Shown: positions 52,955 to 62,230 of the stretch, piece after piece
How the letters are laid out: every line of letters begins with the position of its first letter
Position numbering within the stretch: the first letter of the stretch is position 1
Assembly: GCA_002336915.1 (NCBI GenBank)
Contig: DDET01000061.1
Location: forward strand, 1-64,000
DNA length: 64,000 nucleotides
Direction of reading: 5' to 3'
DNA from: Bacteroidetes bacterium UBA1947
Lineage (GTDB): Bacteria; Bacteroidota; Bacteroidia; Chitinophagales; Chitinophagaceae
The notes under the pieces: generated by a model
Told to the model about the DNA's origin: nothing
What the model saw: only the letters and a program-made list of their open reading frames with translations
Databases searched by the model: none
Made by a program: the position numbers and the translations under genes

Positions 52955-54823
52955 TCAATGCCTTTTAGGGTACCAATTATAATATACTATCCCCTCCGTG
53001 CTGTCAATAGCTTGCAGATTTGCTTTGTTTCTTTCTGCGAACCCGATCACTTTTGAGTACAGCAATTCCGCATTTTTGGTTGGCAGGCCCGGTTTGGCGC
53101 CGCTTGCTATTAGTTTTTTATTCACAACCACAAGCAGGGGTTTATCATTGAGTCTTTTTCCCAGTCCGGTACTCATACTGTCCAGGGCAACCAGGTTTAT
53201 AAGCTCTACATTATGCTGCGGGGGCACCCTGCTCAGCTCATAGCTCATCAGTGGAAGTTTTGTTTTTAGTGCCAGCCTGAAATTATATAGAAGCCATTCC
53301 TGGTCGGCATCTATGGTATACTCGTAATTTTCCGACCCGATGCAGTAATACGGTATGGGCAATATTGCCTGGTACGCACTGTAGTTAAGGGCAGGCACAC
53401 GAAATCTGTCAGTTACATAAGTGCCTATCGGGTTGTCATTATCTGCGCCTTTGTTCATCCTCGCCACATTGTCCCTCAGCTCGGCAAGGCCCAGGAACAG
53501 CACTGCTGCCATCACAACCACCTGTATCCATCGGGAGGCAGGTTCATATAGTTTCACCAGCAGGTAACCTATCCATACATAGAACCCGAAGTAAAAAGGA
53601 TATATAAAGCGTTCCAGTGACCTGAACTGTTCCACCCTGTTAGTAAGAAAGTGTATATAATAAAAAGGATTTAAAATATTGATGAGCTTATATCCATCTT
53701 CATATGGCACTTTGGTATAGTACACTTCGCCCATCGAAATAAATAGCATGATGAGCGAACCTAAAAAGATGGATGCTTTTAATGGATCTGTGAAAAAATC
53801 TTTTTGTATCGCGAATACCCGGCGCCTCGTCCGCCTTAGGAATAGTGACACAATGAATATTGCTACAACCGCAAACACCCCTATGTTGCCAAGGTAGGCT
53901 GCTCTTTCCACGTCATTTTCTCTTTCAAGGGGCGAGAAAGGGAATGCTATTTTATTATATGAATAGGGAGTGAACAATGCCGAGAAGCGCACCTTCTGTT
54001 CCATCCAGTCATAGCCCATAGCCTTCTCGCCTCTTAGTGGCAGGTAGCGATCGGTGGCGCTTACCAGCAGCAGGCTTAGCGATACTGCTGCTATGGCATA
54101 AACTACCGATGCCACTATGCTGAACTTACCATTTGGGTTTTTGATGTTGAACAGCCCGTAAAAGAACAGCATAGCTGCTATGAATGTGGTAATGATAGCT
54201 ATATAGTAACCGTGCGCAGTAAAGGAAAAGACGGACAGCAGGCACATGCCCAGGCCCACAAGTATTTGCTTCCTGCGATCGTCGCGGTGTTTATGCCAGA
54301 GTATGATCAGGTATATGGCCAGCAGTACCAGCGAAGTAAAAGACAGGTTAAAATGGCCGCGCACTATGCGCTGCAGCTGCATGCTTGTCCAGGGCAGTAT
54401 GATGCCCATTATAAAGGGGAACAGATCGTTTTTGAACAGACGCCTGAACACATGAAACACCAGCAGGCTGCACAGCAATATATTGGAGATAATGAACAGC
54501 CCGAAAATGGCCGTAGTATACTTCGACAGGTCCCATATATGCTTGCAGAAGAAACGGAAGGGGACAGAGAACAGGGCGGTATTGTCTGTATAATACACGT
54601 AGTCGCCATAGGGGTAGGCCATGCTGTTATACTTGAACAAGCCGTCCTTGCCCAGTGGTTCCTGCACATAAGTGGTGAGCGTGAACATGTTTTTGAGTCC
54701 ATCGCCCCAGCTGCAGAATATAACCCCGTTAGGATTATGCCTGAACGCCGCAAAGCCATAAAAGCAGAGCGCCACTTGAATAAGCAGGATGGCTATATAC
54801 AGCCTGTACTTCTTGTTTTTCAT
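52955..54823 (-). CDS. Large polytopic membrane protein (GT-C-like)
   Basis: 622 aa with 10-12 hydrophobic segments and a ~150-residue soluble C-terminal part. An acidic loop after the first span (SWGDGLKNMFTL) and the overall shape recall GT-C glycosyltransferases or the related family of unknown membrane proteins in Bacteroidota. No catalytic signature can be assigned with confidence. It stands alone; one 24-nt motif (site D) lies upstream. Confidence 0.65.
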   Translation of the reverse strand: MKNKKYRLYIAILLIQVALCFYGFAAFRHNPNGVIFCSWGDGLKNMFTLTTYVQEPLGKDGLFKYNSMAYPYGDYVYYTDNTALFSVPFRFFCKHIWDLSKYTTAIFGLFIISNILLCSLLVFHVFRRLFKNDLFPFIMGIILPWTSMQLQRIVRGHFNLSFTSLVLLAIYLIILWHKHRDDRRKQILVGLGMCLLSVFSFTAHGYYIAIITTFIAAMLFFYGLFNIKNPNGKFSIVASVVYAIAAVSLSLLLVSATDRYLPLRGEKAMGYDWMEQKVRFSALFTPYSYNKIAFPFSPLERENDVERAAYLGNIGVFAVVAIFIVSLFLRRTRRRVFAIQKDFFTDPLKASIFLGSLIMLFISMGEVYYTKVPYEDGYKLINILNPFYYIHFLTNRVEQFRSLERFIYPFYFGFYVWIGYLLVKLYEPASRWIQVVVMAAVLFLGLAELRDNVARMNKGADNDNPIGTYVTDRFRVPALNYSAYQAILPIPYYCIGSENYEYTIDADQEWLLYNFRLALKTKLPLMSYELSRVPPQHNVELINLVALDSMSTGLGKRLNDKPLLVVVNKKLIASGAKPGLPTKNAELLYSKVIGFAERNKANLQAIDSTEGIVYYNWYPKRH

Positions 54824-54917
54824 TATAGGGTTAAATGTACTGTTTTCTGTTTATGCATTTGGTGACCGTTAGTGCCACCCATATCCATCAACTTCCTGTT
54901 TCTGCTGACATTTAGTT

Positions 54918-54941
54918 TCGGAAGTGTGATATCCACATTTT
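54918..54941 (+). repeat. 24-nt dispersed motif, site D (divergent left half)
   Basis: The right half is exact, GATATCCACATTTT at 54928-54941; the left half matches in about half of its positions. Located about 95 nt upstream of the 622-aa membrane protein. Confidence 0.5.
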
Positions 54942-55166
54942 TTATTTTTGTTTATTGGTTTTCAGTTTATTGTGAGAGATATTTGATGTGGATAGGACTT
55001 CCAATATGCTTCCGATCTTTGCCGGTTATTTCCGGTGGCAGGTGCCAGCTCGTGGAAATTAATGGCCAGGGATTGACCATGCATTTATTATAGCCTGAAC
55101 CGAACCTTTTTCCGGATTAAAGGATTGCCCGATTTTGTTAACGTGACAGACACATTTCTCTTTTTA

Positions 55167-55288
55167 ATTATTTCCGCTTTCCCGGTAGGAAATAGTTATT
55201 TCCTCTTTTTTTATGACAACCGCGGGAAAGGCTTTCCTGTATTGCCATATGCCTAGAAATAATTATTTCCTGTTGTTTCCCTTTTTTG
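55167..55288 (+). repeat. Non-coding element, copy 2
   Basis: Gapless partner of 16199-16320 at about 70% identity, with the exact 19-nt block at 55194-55212, GAAAGGCTTT at 55226 and GCCATATGC at 55244. Confidence 0.65.
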
Positions 55289-55376
55289 CCTAATGGTTTC
55301 CTATTGGGAAAATTTGTCAGCAGAAGAACATAGCCGGGGAATTCCTTCGCTATCGCCCAAGATGACAGAGTTTACA

Positions 55377-55401
55377 ATATCCCGCTGAAAAATCGGGATA
55401 T
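55377..55401 (+). repeat. 8-bp inverted repeat
   Basis: ATATCCCG and CGGGATAT with a 9-nt loop; sits in the segment of about 140 nt that is present in element copy 2 but missing from copy 1. Confidence 0.5.
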
Positions 55402-55682
55402 CGCTTCGCTACATTTCAAAGAACTTCGGGGTACATTCGTCTTAGTTGCAAGCCTCAGCGATGACCTCACCAGCCGATTTTGATATTCATCAAAATCAGC
55501 ATCCCCTCCTTGGCAGGAGAGGATTTTACACCTTCCCGCCAAATTTTGGGCAACCTTGCAAGTTACGAAACGGGGAGGTGGTACTCCAAATTTTGGGGAT
55601 AAAATGACATAAAATCATAATTGTTTATGCGAGGGTGCGCGATGTGTCAGGGAGGAAGGCGGAGGCCATTACCAACCTCCAT

Positions 55683-56285
55683 TTATTTTTCATCAACTCC
55701 AACAGTGCCTGTCTTTACTTCCCCGGCCCGTTTGTAATTGGCAATAATTACACCGGTTGACGTAATAGCAGTTTCTATTGATGTAAATGCTGCGGGTATC
55801 GTGCCATCGCCAAACAATTTTTTTCCTTTGCCAAGTGTCAAGGGGTAAATTTTGAGCCAGAATTCGTCGACAAGGTCATGCTTCATAAGGAGCTGAATGA
55901 GCTCGCTGCTGCCCCAGACTTTGAGATCGGAGCCTTCCGAGTTTTTGAGCTTTTCGACGTCTGCGAGGCTCTTAAGAAATACGGTGTTCTCCCAAGCTGA
56001 GCTTGTAAGGGTATTGGACAGCACGTATTTTGTTACATCATTTACGCCCGGCCAATACTCAACATGTTTGGGCCAGTAGGCTTCAAAGATGTCAAAGGTT
56101 TTACGGCCCAGCAGCATATCTGCCGGTTCCATTTGTTTTTGCATGACCTTAGCGAAAACCTCGTCGCCATAGGGTGCTGACCAACCTCCGAATTCGAACT
56201 TGCCTGATGCATCTTCTTCCGGTCCGCCGGGTGCCTGCATTACGCCGTCTAGTGTGATAAACGACAGAACAATTATTTTTCTCAT
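55683..56285 (-). CDS. RibD-C/DHFR-like protein
   Basis: 200 aa from ATG 56285 (MRKIIVLSFITLDG), the usual start of the DHFR-superfamily RibD C-terminal domain proteins (YwjB/YyaP type). MQAPGGPEED, DMLLGRKTFDIFEAYWP, YVLSNTL and KVWGSSELIQLLMKHDLVDEFWLKIYPL match this family, which includes many NADPH-dependent reductases with unknown substrates. A second member (58621-59169) lies 2.3 kb away. Confidence 0.85.
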   Translation of the reverse strand: MRKIIVLSFITLDGVMQAPGGPEEDASGKFEFGGWSAPYGDEVFAKVMQKQMEPADMLLGRKTFDIFEAYWPKHVEYWPGVNDVTKYVLSNTLTSSAWENTVFLKSLADVEKLKNSEGSDLKVWGSSELIQLLMKHDLVDEFWLKIYPLTLGKGKKLFGDGTIPAAFTSIETAITSTGVIIANYKRAGEVKTGTVGVDEK

Positions 56286-56667
56286 GGTACTAATGTTTAT
56301 TAAGATACAAATCTCGATAAAAAATGCGGTGCAATAGCTGTGTGAATGCGACAATATTAGTGGGTGAATGTGACAAGTAGGCGAGGGTTGCAGCTATGGA
56401 TGAGTGAAAAAGAAGCAGGGCGTAGTAAAAGATCTGCAAACAATTATGTACCAGCATTCAAACGCGCTACCACGCCATTCCTGTTATAACGAGGACGAGC
56501 GTATGTATCATTGAACGCCATTCCCCCCAAAGGGGTTAAAACAAAATGGAATTGTATCGTTACTATTGGAGGACAGGGGCAAACACCAGGAGGCCATTCC
56601 CCCGAAATGTGAACAAAGCAACACGGAATTTATAATGGTTTAGGTATGGGCAAAAAATCAGGCGTAT
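56286..56667 (+). other. 382-nt intergenic region
   Basis: No gene seen. GCCATTCC occurs three times (56474-56481, 56517-56524, 56593-56600), the last two continuing as CCC. It may hold regulator sites for the PDZ-hydrolase gene, or be chance. Confidence 0.4.
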
Positions 56668-57987
56668 ATGAATAAGATCAATTTTTTATCGTTGACAGTT
56701 GCTTTATTGCTGATGAAAGGGACGACATCCGGCCAAGAGCTTCCCCGTTCCGCATCCTTTGGCGCGGCAGTTACTGACCTCAATGATAGCTCGAGGCAAG
56801 TACTGCGACTTTCGTCGCTGTCGGGCAGCCTTATACAAAGAGTAGTCGCCGGCTCTTCTGCACTGAAAGCCGGTTTTATGGCGAATGATGTCCTGATTTC
56901 AATGGATGGAGAAGATATTGGCAACACGAATGATTTGTTAGAACTCCTTAAAAAGCACCAAGGGGGCGACAAAATCAAGATAGGCTATTACAGGAAGGCG
57001 AAACTTAAAGAAACTACAGTGAGCTTGTTGCCAAAGCAAATGGAAACAAGTGATGCGTACGATATCATCTATTCCTCTGTATTGTCAGGCAGTAATCATT
57101 TAAGGACTATCATCACAAAACCTAAAGGCGTGGGTACTCATCCTGCTGTGCTTATAATAGGAGGGGTCGGCTGTTATAGCATTGATAACCCTGTAGTAAC
57201 CGATATCCTCTCGATGAAAGTGTGGGCTGATTCATTAACCATGAGTGGCTTTGTCACCATCCGGATAGAGAAGACGGGTATGGGGGACAGCAAGGGGATA
57301 CCTTGCAATGAATGTGACTTCAATACAGAGAGGCAGGCCTTTTCGGATGGGATGAAACAGCTAAGATCACTGCCTTATGTTGATAAGGAAAACGTTTATA
57401 TAGCGGGGTTCAGTATAGGCGGAGTTATTGCCCCACTCATTGCGCAAGAGCAGCCGGTAAAAGGAATAATTGTTTACGGAACTGTAGGAAGAAACTGGCT
57501 GGAATATGAAATGGACAACTCGCTAAGACAGCAATTACTGGACAAACGACCGGCAGATTCCATAGACATGTACATGAGGGCAGAATACACAAGGCTATAT
57601 GCTTTGCTCGTGGAAAAAAAACAGCCGCAGCAGGTTGTGGAAGAACACCCTGAAACTGCAGGGCACTTATTGCAATACCCAATGAGGATAGAATATTTTC
57701 AGCAGGTTGCTGATATAAATATCCGGGGACTATGGATGCATACAAAGGCTAAGGTGCTGGCCATGCATGGCAGCTCCGACTTCGTATCTTCGGGTGCAGA
57801 GCATCAGCTTATAGCTGAAATAGTGAACCAGTATCATCCCGGAAATGCAGTGTATATTGAAATCGCTAACTCGGACCATTGGCAATTGTATACGGAAAGT
57901 GAGCTCATTAGCGCCTTGCACGAGCGGACGATAGTAAACCGGTTTCCTCTTACGACGGCGATTGAATGGCTGAAACATAACACGTAA
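56668..57987 (+). CDS. Secreted PDZ / alpha-beta hydrolase fusion
   Basis: 439 aa. Signal peptide 1-22. A PDZ domain (about 35-125) contains GSLIQRVVAGSSALKAGFMANDVLISMDGEDI and the following strand. An alpha/beta hydrolase domain (about 145-439) has nucleophile Ser249 (GFSIGG), an Asp in HGSSDFV and His in NSDHWQLY. It lies in the envelope; PDZ probably binds a protein C terminus and steers the esterase/peptidase activity. The fusion is uncommon: PDZ domains normally join trypsin-like or C-terminal proteases. Confidence 0.85.
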   Translation: MNKINFLSLTVALLLMKGTTSGQELPRSASFGAAVTDLNDSSRQVLRLSSLSGSLIQRVVAGSSALKAGFMANDVLISMDGEDIGNTNDLLELLKKHQGGDKIKIGYYRKAKLKETTVSLLPKQMETSDAYDIIYSSVLSGSNHLRTIITKPKGVGTHPAVLIIGGVGCYSIDNPVVTDILSMKVWADSLTMSGFVTIRIEKTGMGDSKGIPCNECDFNTERQAFSDGMKQLRSLPYVDKENVYIAGFSIGGVIAPLIAQEQPVKGIIVYGTVGRNWLEYEMDNSLRQQLLDKRPADSIDMYMRAEYTRLYALLVEKKQPQQVVEEHPETAGHLLQYPMRIEYFQQVADINIRGLWMHTKAKVLAMHGSSDFVSSGAEHQLIAEIVNQYHPGNAVYIEIANSDHWQLYTESELISALHERTIVNRFPLTTAIEWLKHNT

Positions 57988-58144
57988 AATCCGGCTTTCG
58001 CGAAGCAGGATCATTGTTACAGATTCCAGGGTCGGCGCGATACTCCCCCTTAGATTGTCGCATTAACCCCTTTTGGTTCCAGAAAGGGTGCGGTATATTT
58101 GGGTATCTGAAAATGTAGCGCGCAAGCCGTAATTCAATATTTAT

Positions 58145-58579
58145 ATGAACGTAAAAGAACAGATCAAGGAATACATAGGTAGCCAGGCTGAACCAAAGCG
58201 TAGTGAAATGCAAGAGCTGCACCGGCTGATACCACAACTGTCGCCGGGATGTAAATTGTGGTTCGAAGATGGTAGGAACAGCGAAGGTAAAACCGTTAGC
58301 AACCCTAATATAGGATATGGATCGTACACGATAAAATATGCTAATGGAACAACGCGGGAATTTTTTCAAATTGGCCTGAGTGCAAACACAACAGGGATCT
58401 CGATCTATATCCTTGGCCTTGAGGATAAAAAATATTTAGCTGAAACGTATGGCAAAGAACTAGGCAAAGCTAGTGTGACCGGGTATTGCATTAAGTTCAA
58501 AACGCTTAAGGGTATAAATATTGACGTGCTTGAAGCGGCAATACGATATGGCTTTGAGGCCCACAAGGAAAAGAGCTGA
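58145..58579 (+). CDS. DUF1801 family protein
   Basis: 144 aa. The segment MQELHRLIPQLSPGCKLWFEDG and the pattern NPNIGYGSY then IGLSANTTGISIYI fit the DUF1801 family, small cytosolic proteins of unknown function. The RibD-C/DHFR-like gene follows 41 nt later on the same strand. Confidence 0.75.
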   Translation: MNVKEQIKEYIGSQAEPKRSEMQELHRLIPQLSPGCKLWFEDGRNSEGKTVSNPNIGYGSYTIKYANGTTREFFQIGLSANTTGISIYILGLEDKKYLAETYGKELGKASVTGYCIKFKTLKGINIDVLEAAIRYGFEAHKEKS

Positions 58580-58620
58580 TGAAATAATTGTGGAAGGAAT
58601 TGAGACATAAAACCAATGAG

Positions 58621-59169
58621 ATGAGAAAGGTAATATATGGCATCAACCTGACTGCAGATGGCTGCTGCGATCATACCAAGGGTACCGCCGGCAAGGATAT
58701 CCATGAGTATTTTACTGAGCTGATGCGGGATGTTGACTTAATAGTTTACGGACGCAAAACTTATGAACTGATGGTTCCCTATTGGCCTGAAGTTGCAGCA
58801 AGTCAGTCTGGAACACAATCAGAGAATGAATTTGCCCGCGTATTTACCGCCATCGACAAAGTTGTTTTTTCACGGTCGTTAGAGCGCGCCGAAGGAAATA
58901 CGAAAATTATCCGTGATAACCTGCAGGCCGAAATCCTGAAAATGAAACAGGAACCGGGCAAAAATATCTCAATAGGTGGCGTAAGTTTGCCTGAACAATT
59001 GATAGCGCTTGGCCTGGTGGATGAATTTTATTTTGTCATTCATCCTGTGATCGCTGGCGAAGGAAGGCGCTTGCTGGCGGGTATGCCCCTGCAGGAGCAA
59101 GTCGATTTAAAGCTGGCGGGGTCGAAGGTCCTTGAGTCAGGCCATGTGGCGCTTCATTATTTGAAATGA
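58621..59169 (+). CDS. RibD-C/DHFR-like protein, second copy in region
   Basis: 182 aa from ATG 58621 (MRKVIYGINLTADG). DLIVYGRKTYELMVPYWP, VVFSRSL and ISIGGVSLPEQLIALGLVDEFYFVIHPVI match the RibD-C reductase family. The 55683 gene is a distant paralogue. It is likely co-transcribed with the DUF1801 gene 41 nt upstream and ends at a strong terminator. Confidence 0.85.
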   Translation: MRKVIYGINLTADGCCDHTKGTAGKDIHEYFTELMRDVDLIVYGRKTYELMVPYWPEVAASQSGTQSENEFARVFTAIDKVVFSRSLERAEGNTKIIRDNLQAEILKMKQEPGKNISIGGVSLPEQLIALGLVDEFYFVIHPVIAGEGRRLLAGMPLQEQVDLKLAGSKVLESGHVALHYLK

Positions 59170-59181
59170 TATTAAATAAAG

Positions 59182-59204
59182 AAACCCGCTAAAACAGCGG
59201 GTTT
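59182..59204 (+). terminator. Rho-independent terminator after the DHFR-like gene
   Basis: AAACCCGCT / AGCGGGTTT, 9-bp stem with 5-nt loop, followed by GTTTTT. Confidence 0.85.
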
Positions 59205-59214
59205 GTTTTTCCTG

Positions 59215-59285
59215 TAGTCCGACTAGGATTCGAACCTAGACAAACAGAGTCAGAGTCTGTTGTGCTACCGTTACACAATCGAACT
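59215..59285 (-). tRNA. tRNA-Gln (anticodon CUG)
   Basis: 71 nt on the minus strand. 7-bp acceptor stem AGTTCGA / TCGGACT with one G-U pair, D-arm with GTAACGGTA, 5-bp anticodon stem ACAGA / TCTGT with loop CTCTGAC (anticodon CTG after U33), T-arm CTAGG-TTCGAAT-CCTAG and discriminator A. CCA is not encoded. Confidence 0.9.
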
Positions 59286-59394
59286 ATGTGTTACAGTGCA
59301 AATTTACGTTCGAATTCTTATTTTAAAAAGCTTTTAATGATTTTACCTTAATTTTATAGATTACATTGTATTAAAATATCATAACTGTCTTATA

Positions 59395-61656
59395 ATGAAG
59401 AACATAGTAGCCTGCATTGCGCTGCTGGCGATAGCCTGTATACCCGCATCTGCGCAGACAATTAGCAGGGCAAAACTGTCGCCGTTTACACGGATATATT
59501 TGTGGAATGTGGAAAAAAGTGGCAGCAATAAAACCATGTTGCCGGGATATGTTTATAAAACAATAGGCAATAAAAAATATGTGAGTGCCTTGATAAAGGT
59601 TACCGACCAGGTATCCGTGAGCAGCCTTAATGATATTGGTGTATTGATAGGTACCAAAGCCGGCAAGATATGGACCGCCCAAATACCCGTGGAGCAGGTA
59701 GGCGCATTTGCCTTGGTACCGGGTATAGAATATATAGAGCTTAATGAACCCATGGCTTCTACGCTCGATTCGGTACGCGTAGCCACGCATGTTGATTCAG
59801 TGCATGCCGGTATTGGCTTGTCCATGCCCTATACAGGTAAGAATGTGGTGGTAGGTGTTATAGATGCAGGGTTCGACTATCATCATCCATCTTTTTTCGA
59901 TACTACAGGTACTGCCTTCCGTATAAAAAGGATATGGGAGCAAAAAACTGTGGGTACTGCCCCTACGGGTTTTGCATATGGCAACGAGATAACTGACTCG
60001 AACGCTATGTGGACAGCAGGCACTGATAACCACACATTTTCGCACGGCTCGCATGTGGCGGGCATAGCAGGCGGCAGCGGCTTTGGCAGCGATGCAAGCA
60101 ATACGCGCTTTCGCGGTATGGCATACGAGAGCGATCTTGCCTTTGTAGGTATTATGCCCGACCCAAATGAATGGGTGGCGACAGGCGTATCGGACGTGAT
60201 AGATGGGATAAACTACCTATACACCTATGCGGCCTCCGTGGGCAAACCCTGCGTGGCGAACCTCAGCTGGGGCACTACCATAGGCCCGCACGACGGCAAC
60301 TCGCTCTTTAGCCAGGCCTGTGATAACCTTACCGGCCCGGGTAAAATATTTGTACTGGCGGCCGGCAATAACGGCGGCTCGTATGTGCACCTGCAGAAAA
60401 CATATACAAATGCAGACACGCTGGTGAACACACAGGTAGGATTTGACCCGGCACTTGGGGCCAAAAAAACCTGGGTGGATATATGGGGAGAAGCGGGCAA
60501 ATCTTTCTGCGTGAAAATAACTTTGTACAACAACTTTACACCCGGCGTAAGCACAGGCTTTATATGCCTTGATGATAATGTTCACGATTTCCAACTGATA
60601 GGTGCAGGGAATGACACCTGTTTTGTAACGATGACCACCGATGCAAGTGACTTTAACGGGAAACCCCGTGTATTCCTAAACATATACAGCAAGGTAAGCA
60701 ACAGGGTGGTGCTGAGCGTAAAGGGGACTGATGGCACTGTGAACATGTGGGCCGGATATGTACAGAATGGCCATGGCTATTACGGCGGCTTTAGCACCTT
60801 TGCAAATCTTGCCGCGGGTATGAATGGCGATGGCAATTATACAGTAGGCGATATAGCCTGTACAAAATCGGCTGTGACGGTGGCGGCCTATACCACGAAG
60901 AACATTTATACCGGTCTGAACAATGCCACTACAAATTACACTACTTATGCAACGCGGGGCGCTATAGCGCCATTTTCCAGCATTGGCCCCACAATGGATG
61001 GCAGGACCAAACCCGATATAGCCGCACCCGGCCTTATAATAGGCTCGGCGGTCAACTCGTACGATACTACTTATTCCACCACCGGCCCGTATTACAGCGA
61101 TGTGGTAGGCCAGTACCATAACCCGCAAAACAACCGGGACTATGCTTATGGTATGATGATGGGTACCTCGATGGCATCGCCGGCAGCATGCGGCATCATA
61201 GCACTTATGCTGCAGGCCAACCCGCAGCTGAGCCCCGGCGCAGTACAGGCAATACTATACGCCACTGCTATTAAGGATAGCTTCACCGGAGCGATACCTG
61301 TAAGTGGCAGCACCATATGGGGTGGTGGTAAGATAAATGCATACAGGGCTGTACTGGATGCGGTGAACCATACTACGGGTGTCTCTTCTACAAGCGCCGG
61401 CAATGCTCTTCCTTGTATGCTGTACCCTAACCCTAATGCGGGAAACTTTACTATAGGCTACTACAGTGAGTGCGCAGAAACAGTGAAAGTACAAGTACAG
61501 GATATAGCGGGGAAGATAGTGATGACGACAAAATGGAATGTAAATACAGGCTACAATACAAAGCAGCTAAACCTTAGCGGCACAGCGAAAGGTATTTATT
61601 TTACAAAGCTAAGCACAACATCAGGCAGCCGTACTATTAAAACAGTGATAGAATAA
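59395..61656 (+). CDS. Secreted subtilisin-like (S8) serine peptidase with T9SS sorting domain
   Basis: 753 aa. Signal peptide 1-20. The catalytic domain (about 145-610) shows Asp157 (GVIDAGFD), His217 (HGSHVAG), the oxyanion AAGNNG and Ser592 (GTSMASPA). An insert between oxyanion and Ser (about 340-490) is a beta-rich domain. The C terminus has LYPNPNAGNF, DIAGKIVM and final GSRTIKTVIE, a type A sorting domain. It should be released or surface-attached to degrade proteins. Confidence 0.92.
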   Translation: MKNIVACIALLAIACIPASAQTISRAKLSPFTRIYLWNVEKSGSNKTMLPGYVYKTIGNKKYVSALIKVTDQVSVSSLNDIGVLIGTKAGKIWTAQIPVEQVGAFALVPGIEYIELNEPMASTLDSVRVATHVDSVHAGIGLSMPYTGKNVVVGVIDAGFDYHHPSFFDTTGTAFRIKRIWEQKTVGTAPTGFAYGNEITDSNAMWTAGTDNHTFSHGSHVAGIAGGSGFGSDASNTRFRGMAYESDLAFVGIMPDPNEWVATGVSDVIDGINYLYTYAASVGKPCVANLSWGTTIGPHDGNSLFSQACDNLTGPGKIFVLAAGNNGGSYVHLQKTYTNADTLVNTQVGFDPALGAKKTWVDIWGEAGKSFCVKITLYNNFTPGVSTGFICLDDNVHDFQLIGAGNDTCFVTMTTDASDFNGKPRVFLNIYSKVSNRVVLSVKGTDGTVNMWAGYVQNGHGYYGGFSTFANLAAGMNGDGNYTVGDIACTKSAVTVAAYTTKNIYTGLNNATTNYTTYATRGAIAPFSSIGPTMDGRTKPDIAAPGLIIGSAVNSYDTTYSTTGPYYSDVVGQYHNPQNNRDYAYGMMMGTSMASPAACGIIALMLQANPQLSPGAVQAILYATAIKDSFTGAIPVSGSTIWGGGKINAYRAVLDAVNHTTGVSSTSAGNALPCMLYPNPNAGNFTIGYYSECAETVKVQVQDIAGKIVMTTKWNVNTGYNTKQLNLSGTAKGIYFTKLSTTSGSRTIKTVIE

Positions 61657-61666
61657 ATTGTGGGAC

Positions 61667-62107
61667 TCATCCGTCGGACAGCGGCTCTATAAGCTTTGAT
61701 GTGCGATAGGCAGTGCCCTTGAAGAGCGAGAGCAGTTCACCTTTTTCGTTGTTAGCGCGTATCTCGTAGATGCCCGTCTTGTTACCCATGTGGATCTCTT
61801 TGGCCTCAACGGTAATTAATTCGCCGGCAGTGGCGGAACGGGTAAAGGAAATAGAAACCTCGAGTGCTACAGTAAGATATCCGTATGTATTGCAGGCGAA
61901 GGCAAAGGCAGAGTCGGAGGCAGCAAACAAAGCCCCGCCATGTATAATGCTGAAACCATTGAGCATGTCTTCCTTTACAGTAAAATGCAACTTGCAATAA
62001 CCCAATTCCACTTTGTCGATCTCCAGTCCCATCCATTCGGAGAACCTGTCGTGGGCAAGCATTTTGGCAACGGCCTGTTGGGGGCTTATTCTTGCTTCTT
62101 CCTTCAT
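61667..62107 (-). CDS. Hotdog-fold PaaI-type acyl-CoA thioesterase
   Basis: 146 aa with the PaaI pattern NGFSIIHGGALFAASDSAFAFACN (Asn, His-Gly-Gly and Asp catalytic cluster) and a C-terminal strand region. Family members hydrolyse hydroxyphenylacetyl-CoA or related thioesters; no paa pathway genes are near, so a general aromatic or acyl-CoA clearing role is as likely. It converges on the S8 peptidase with a 10-nt gap. Confidence 0.85.
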   Translation of the reverse strand: MKEEARISPQQAVAKMLAHDRFSEWMGLEIDKVELGYCKLHFTVKEDMLNGFSIIHGGALFAASDSAFAFACNTYGYLTVALEVSISFTRSATAGELITVEAKEIHMGNKTGIYEIRANNEKGELLSLFKGTAYRTSKLIEPLSDG

Positions 62108-62230
62108 GCTGCTAAGGTATTACTTATACTGCGCATGATGTATACACCAATTATTTTATGATTTATTATTTGCAAATATTTAGTTTTATGAGTTAATATT
62201 TTATATTTACAAACAAACACCATAACAAAA

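Larger units (their letters stand above)
54824..55682 (+). other. 859-nt intergenic region with second element copy
   Basis: No gene. Holds motif site D (54918-54941), a near-DnaA-box TGTGGATAG at 54987-54995, the second TTATTTC element (55167-55288), a palindrome GGAAATA-GT-TATTTCC (55188-55203), an 8-bp hairpin at 55377-55401, and GCAAGTTACGAAACGGGG (55558-), which echoes the 16.45-kb region. Confidence 0.7.
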
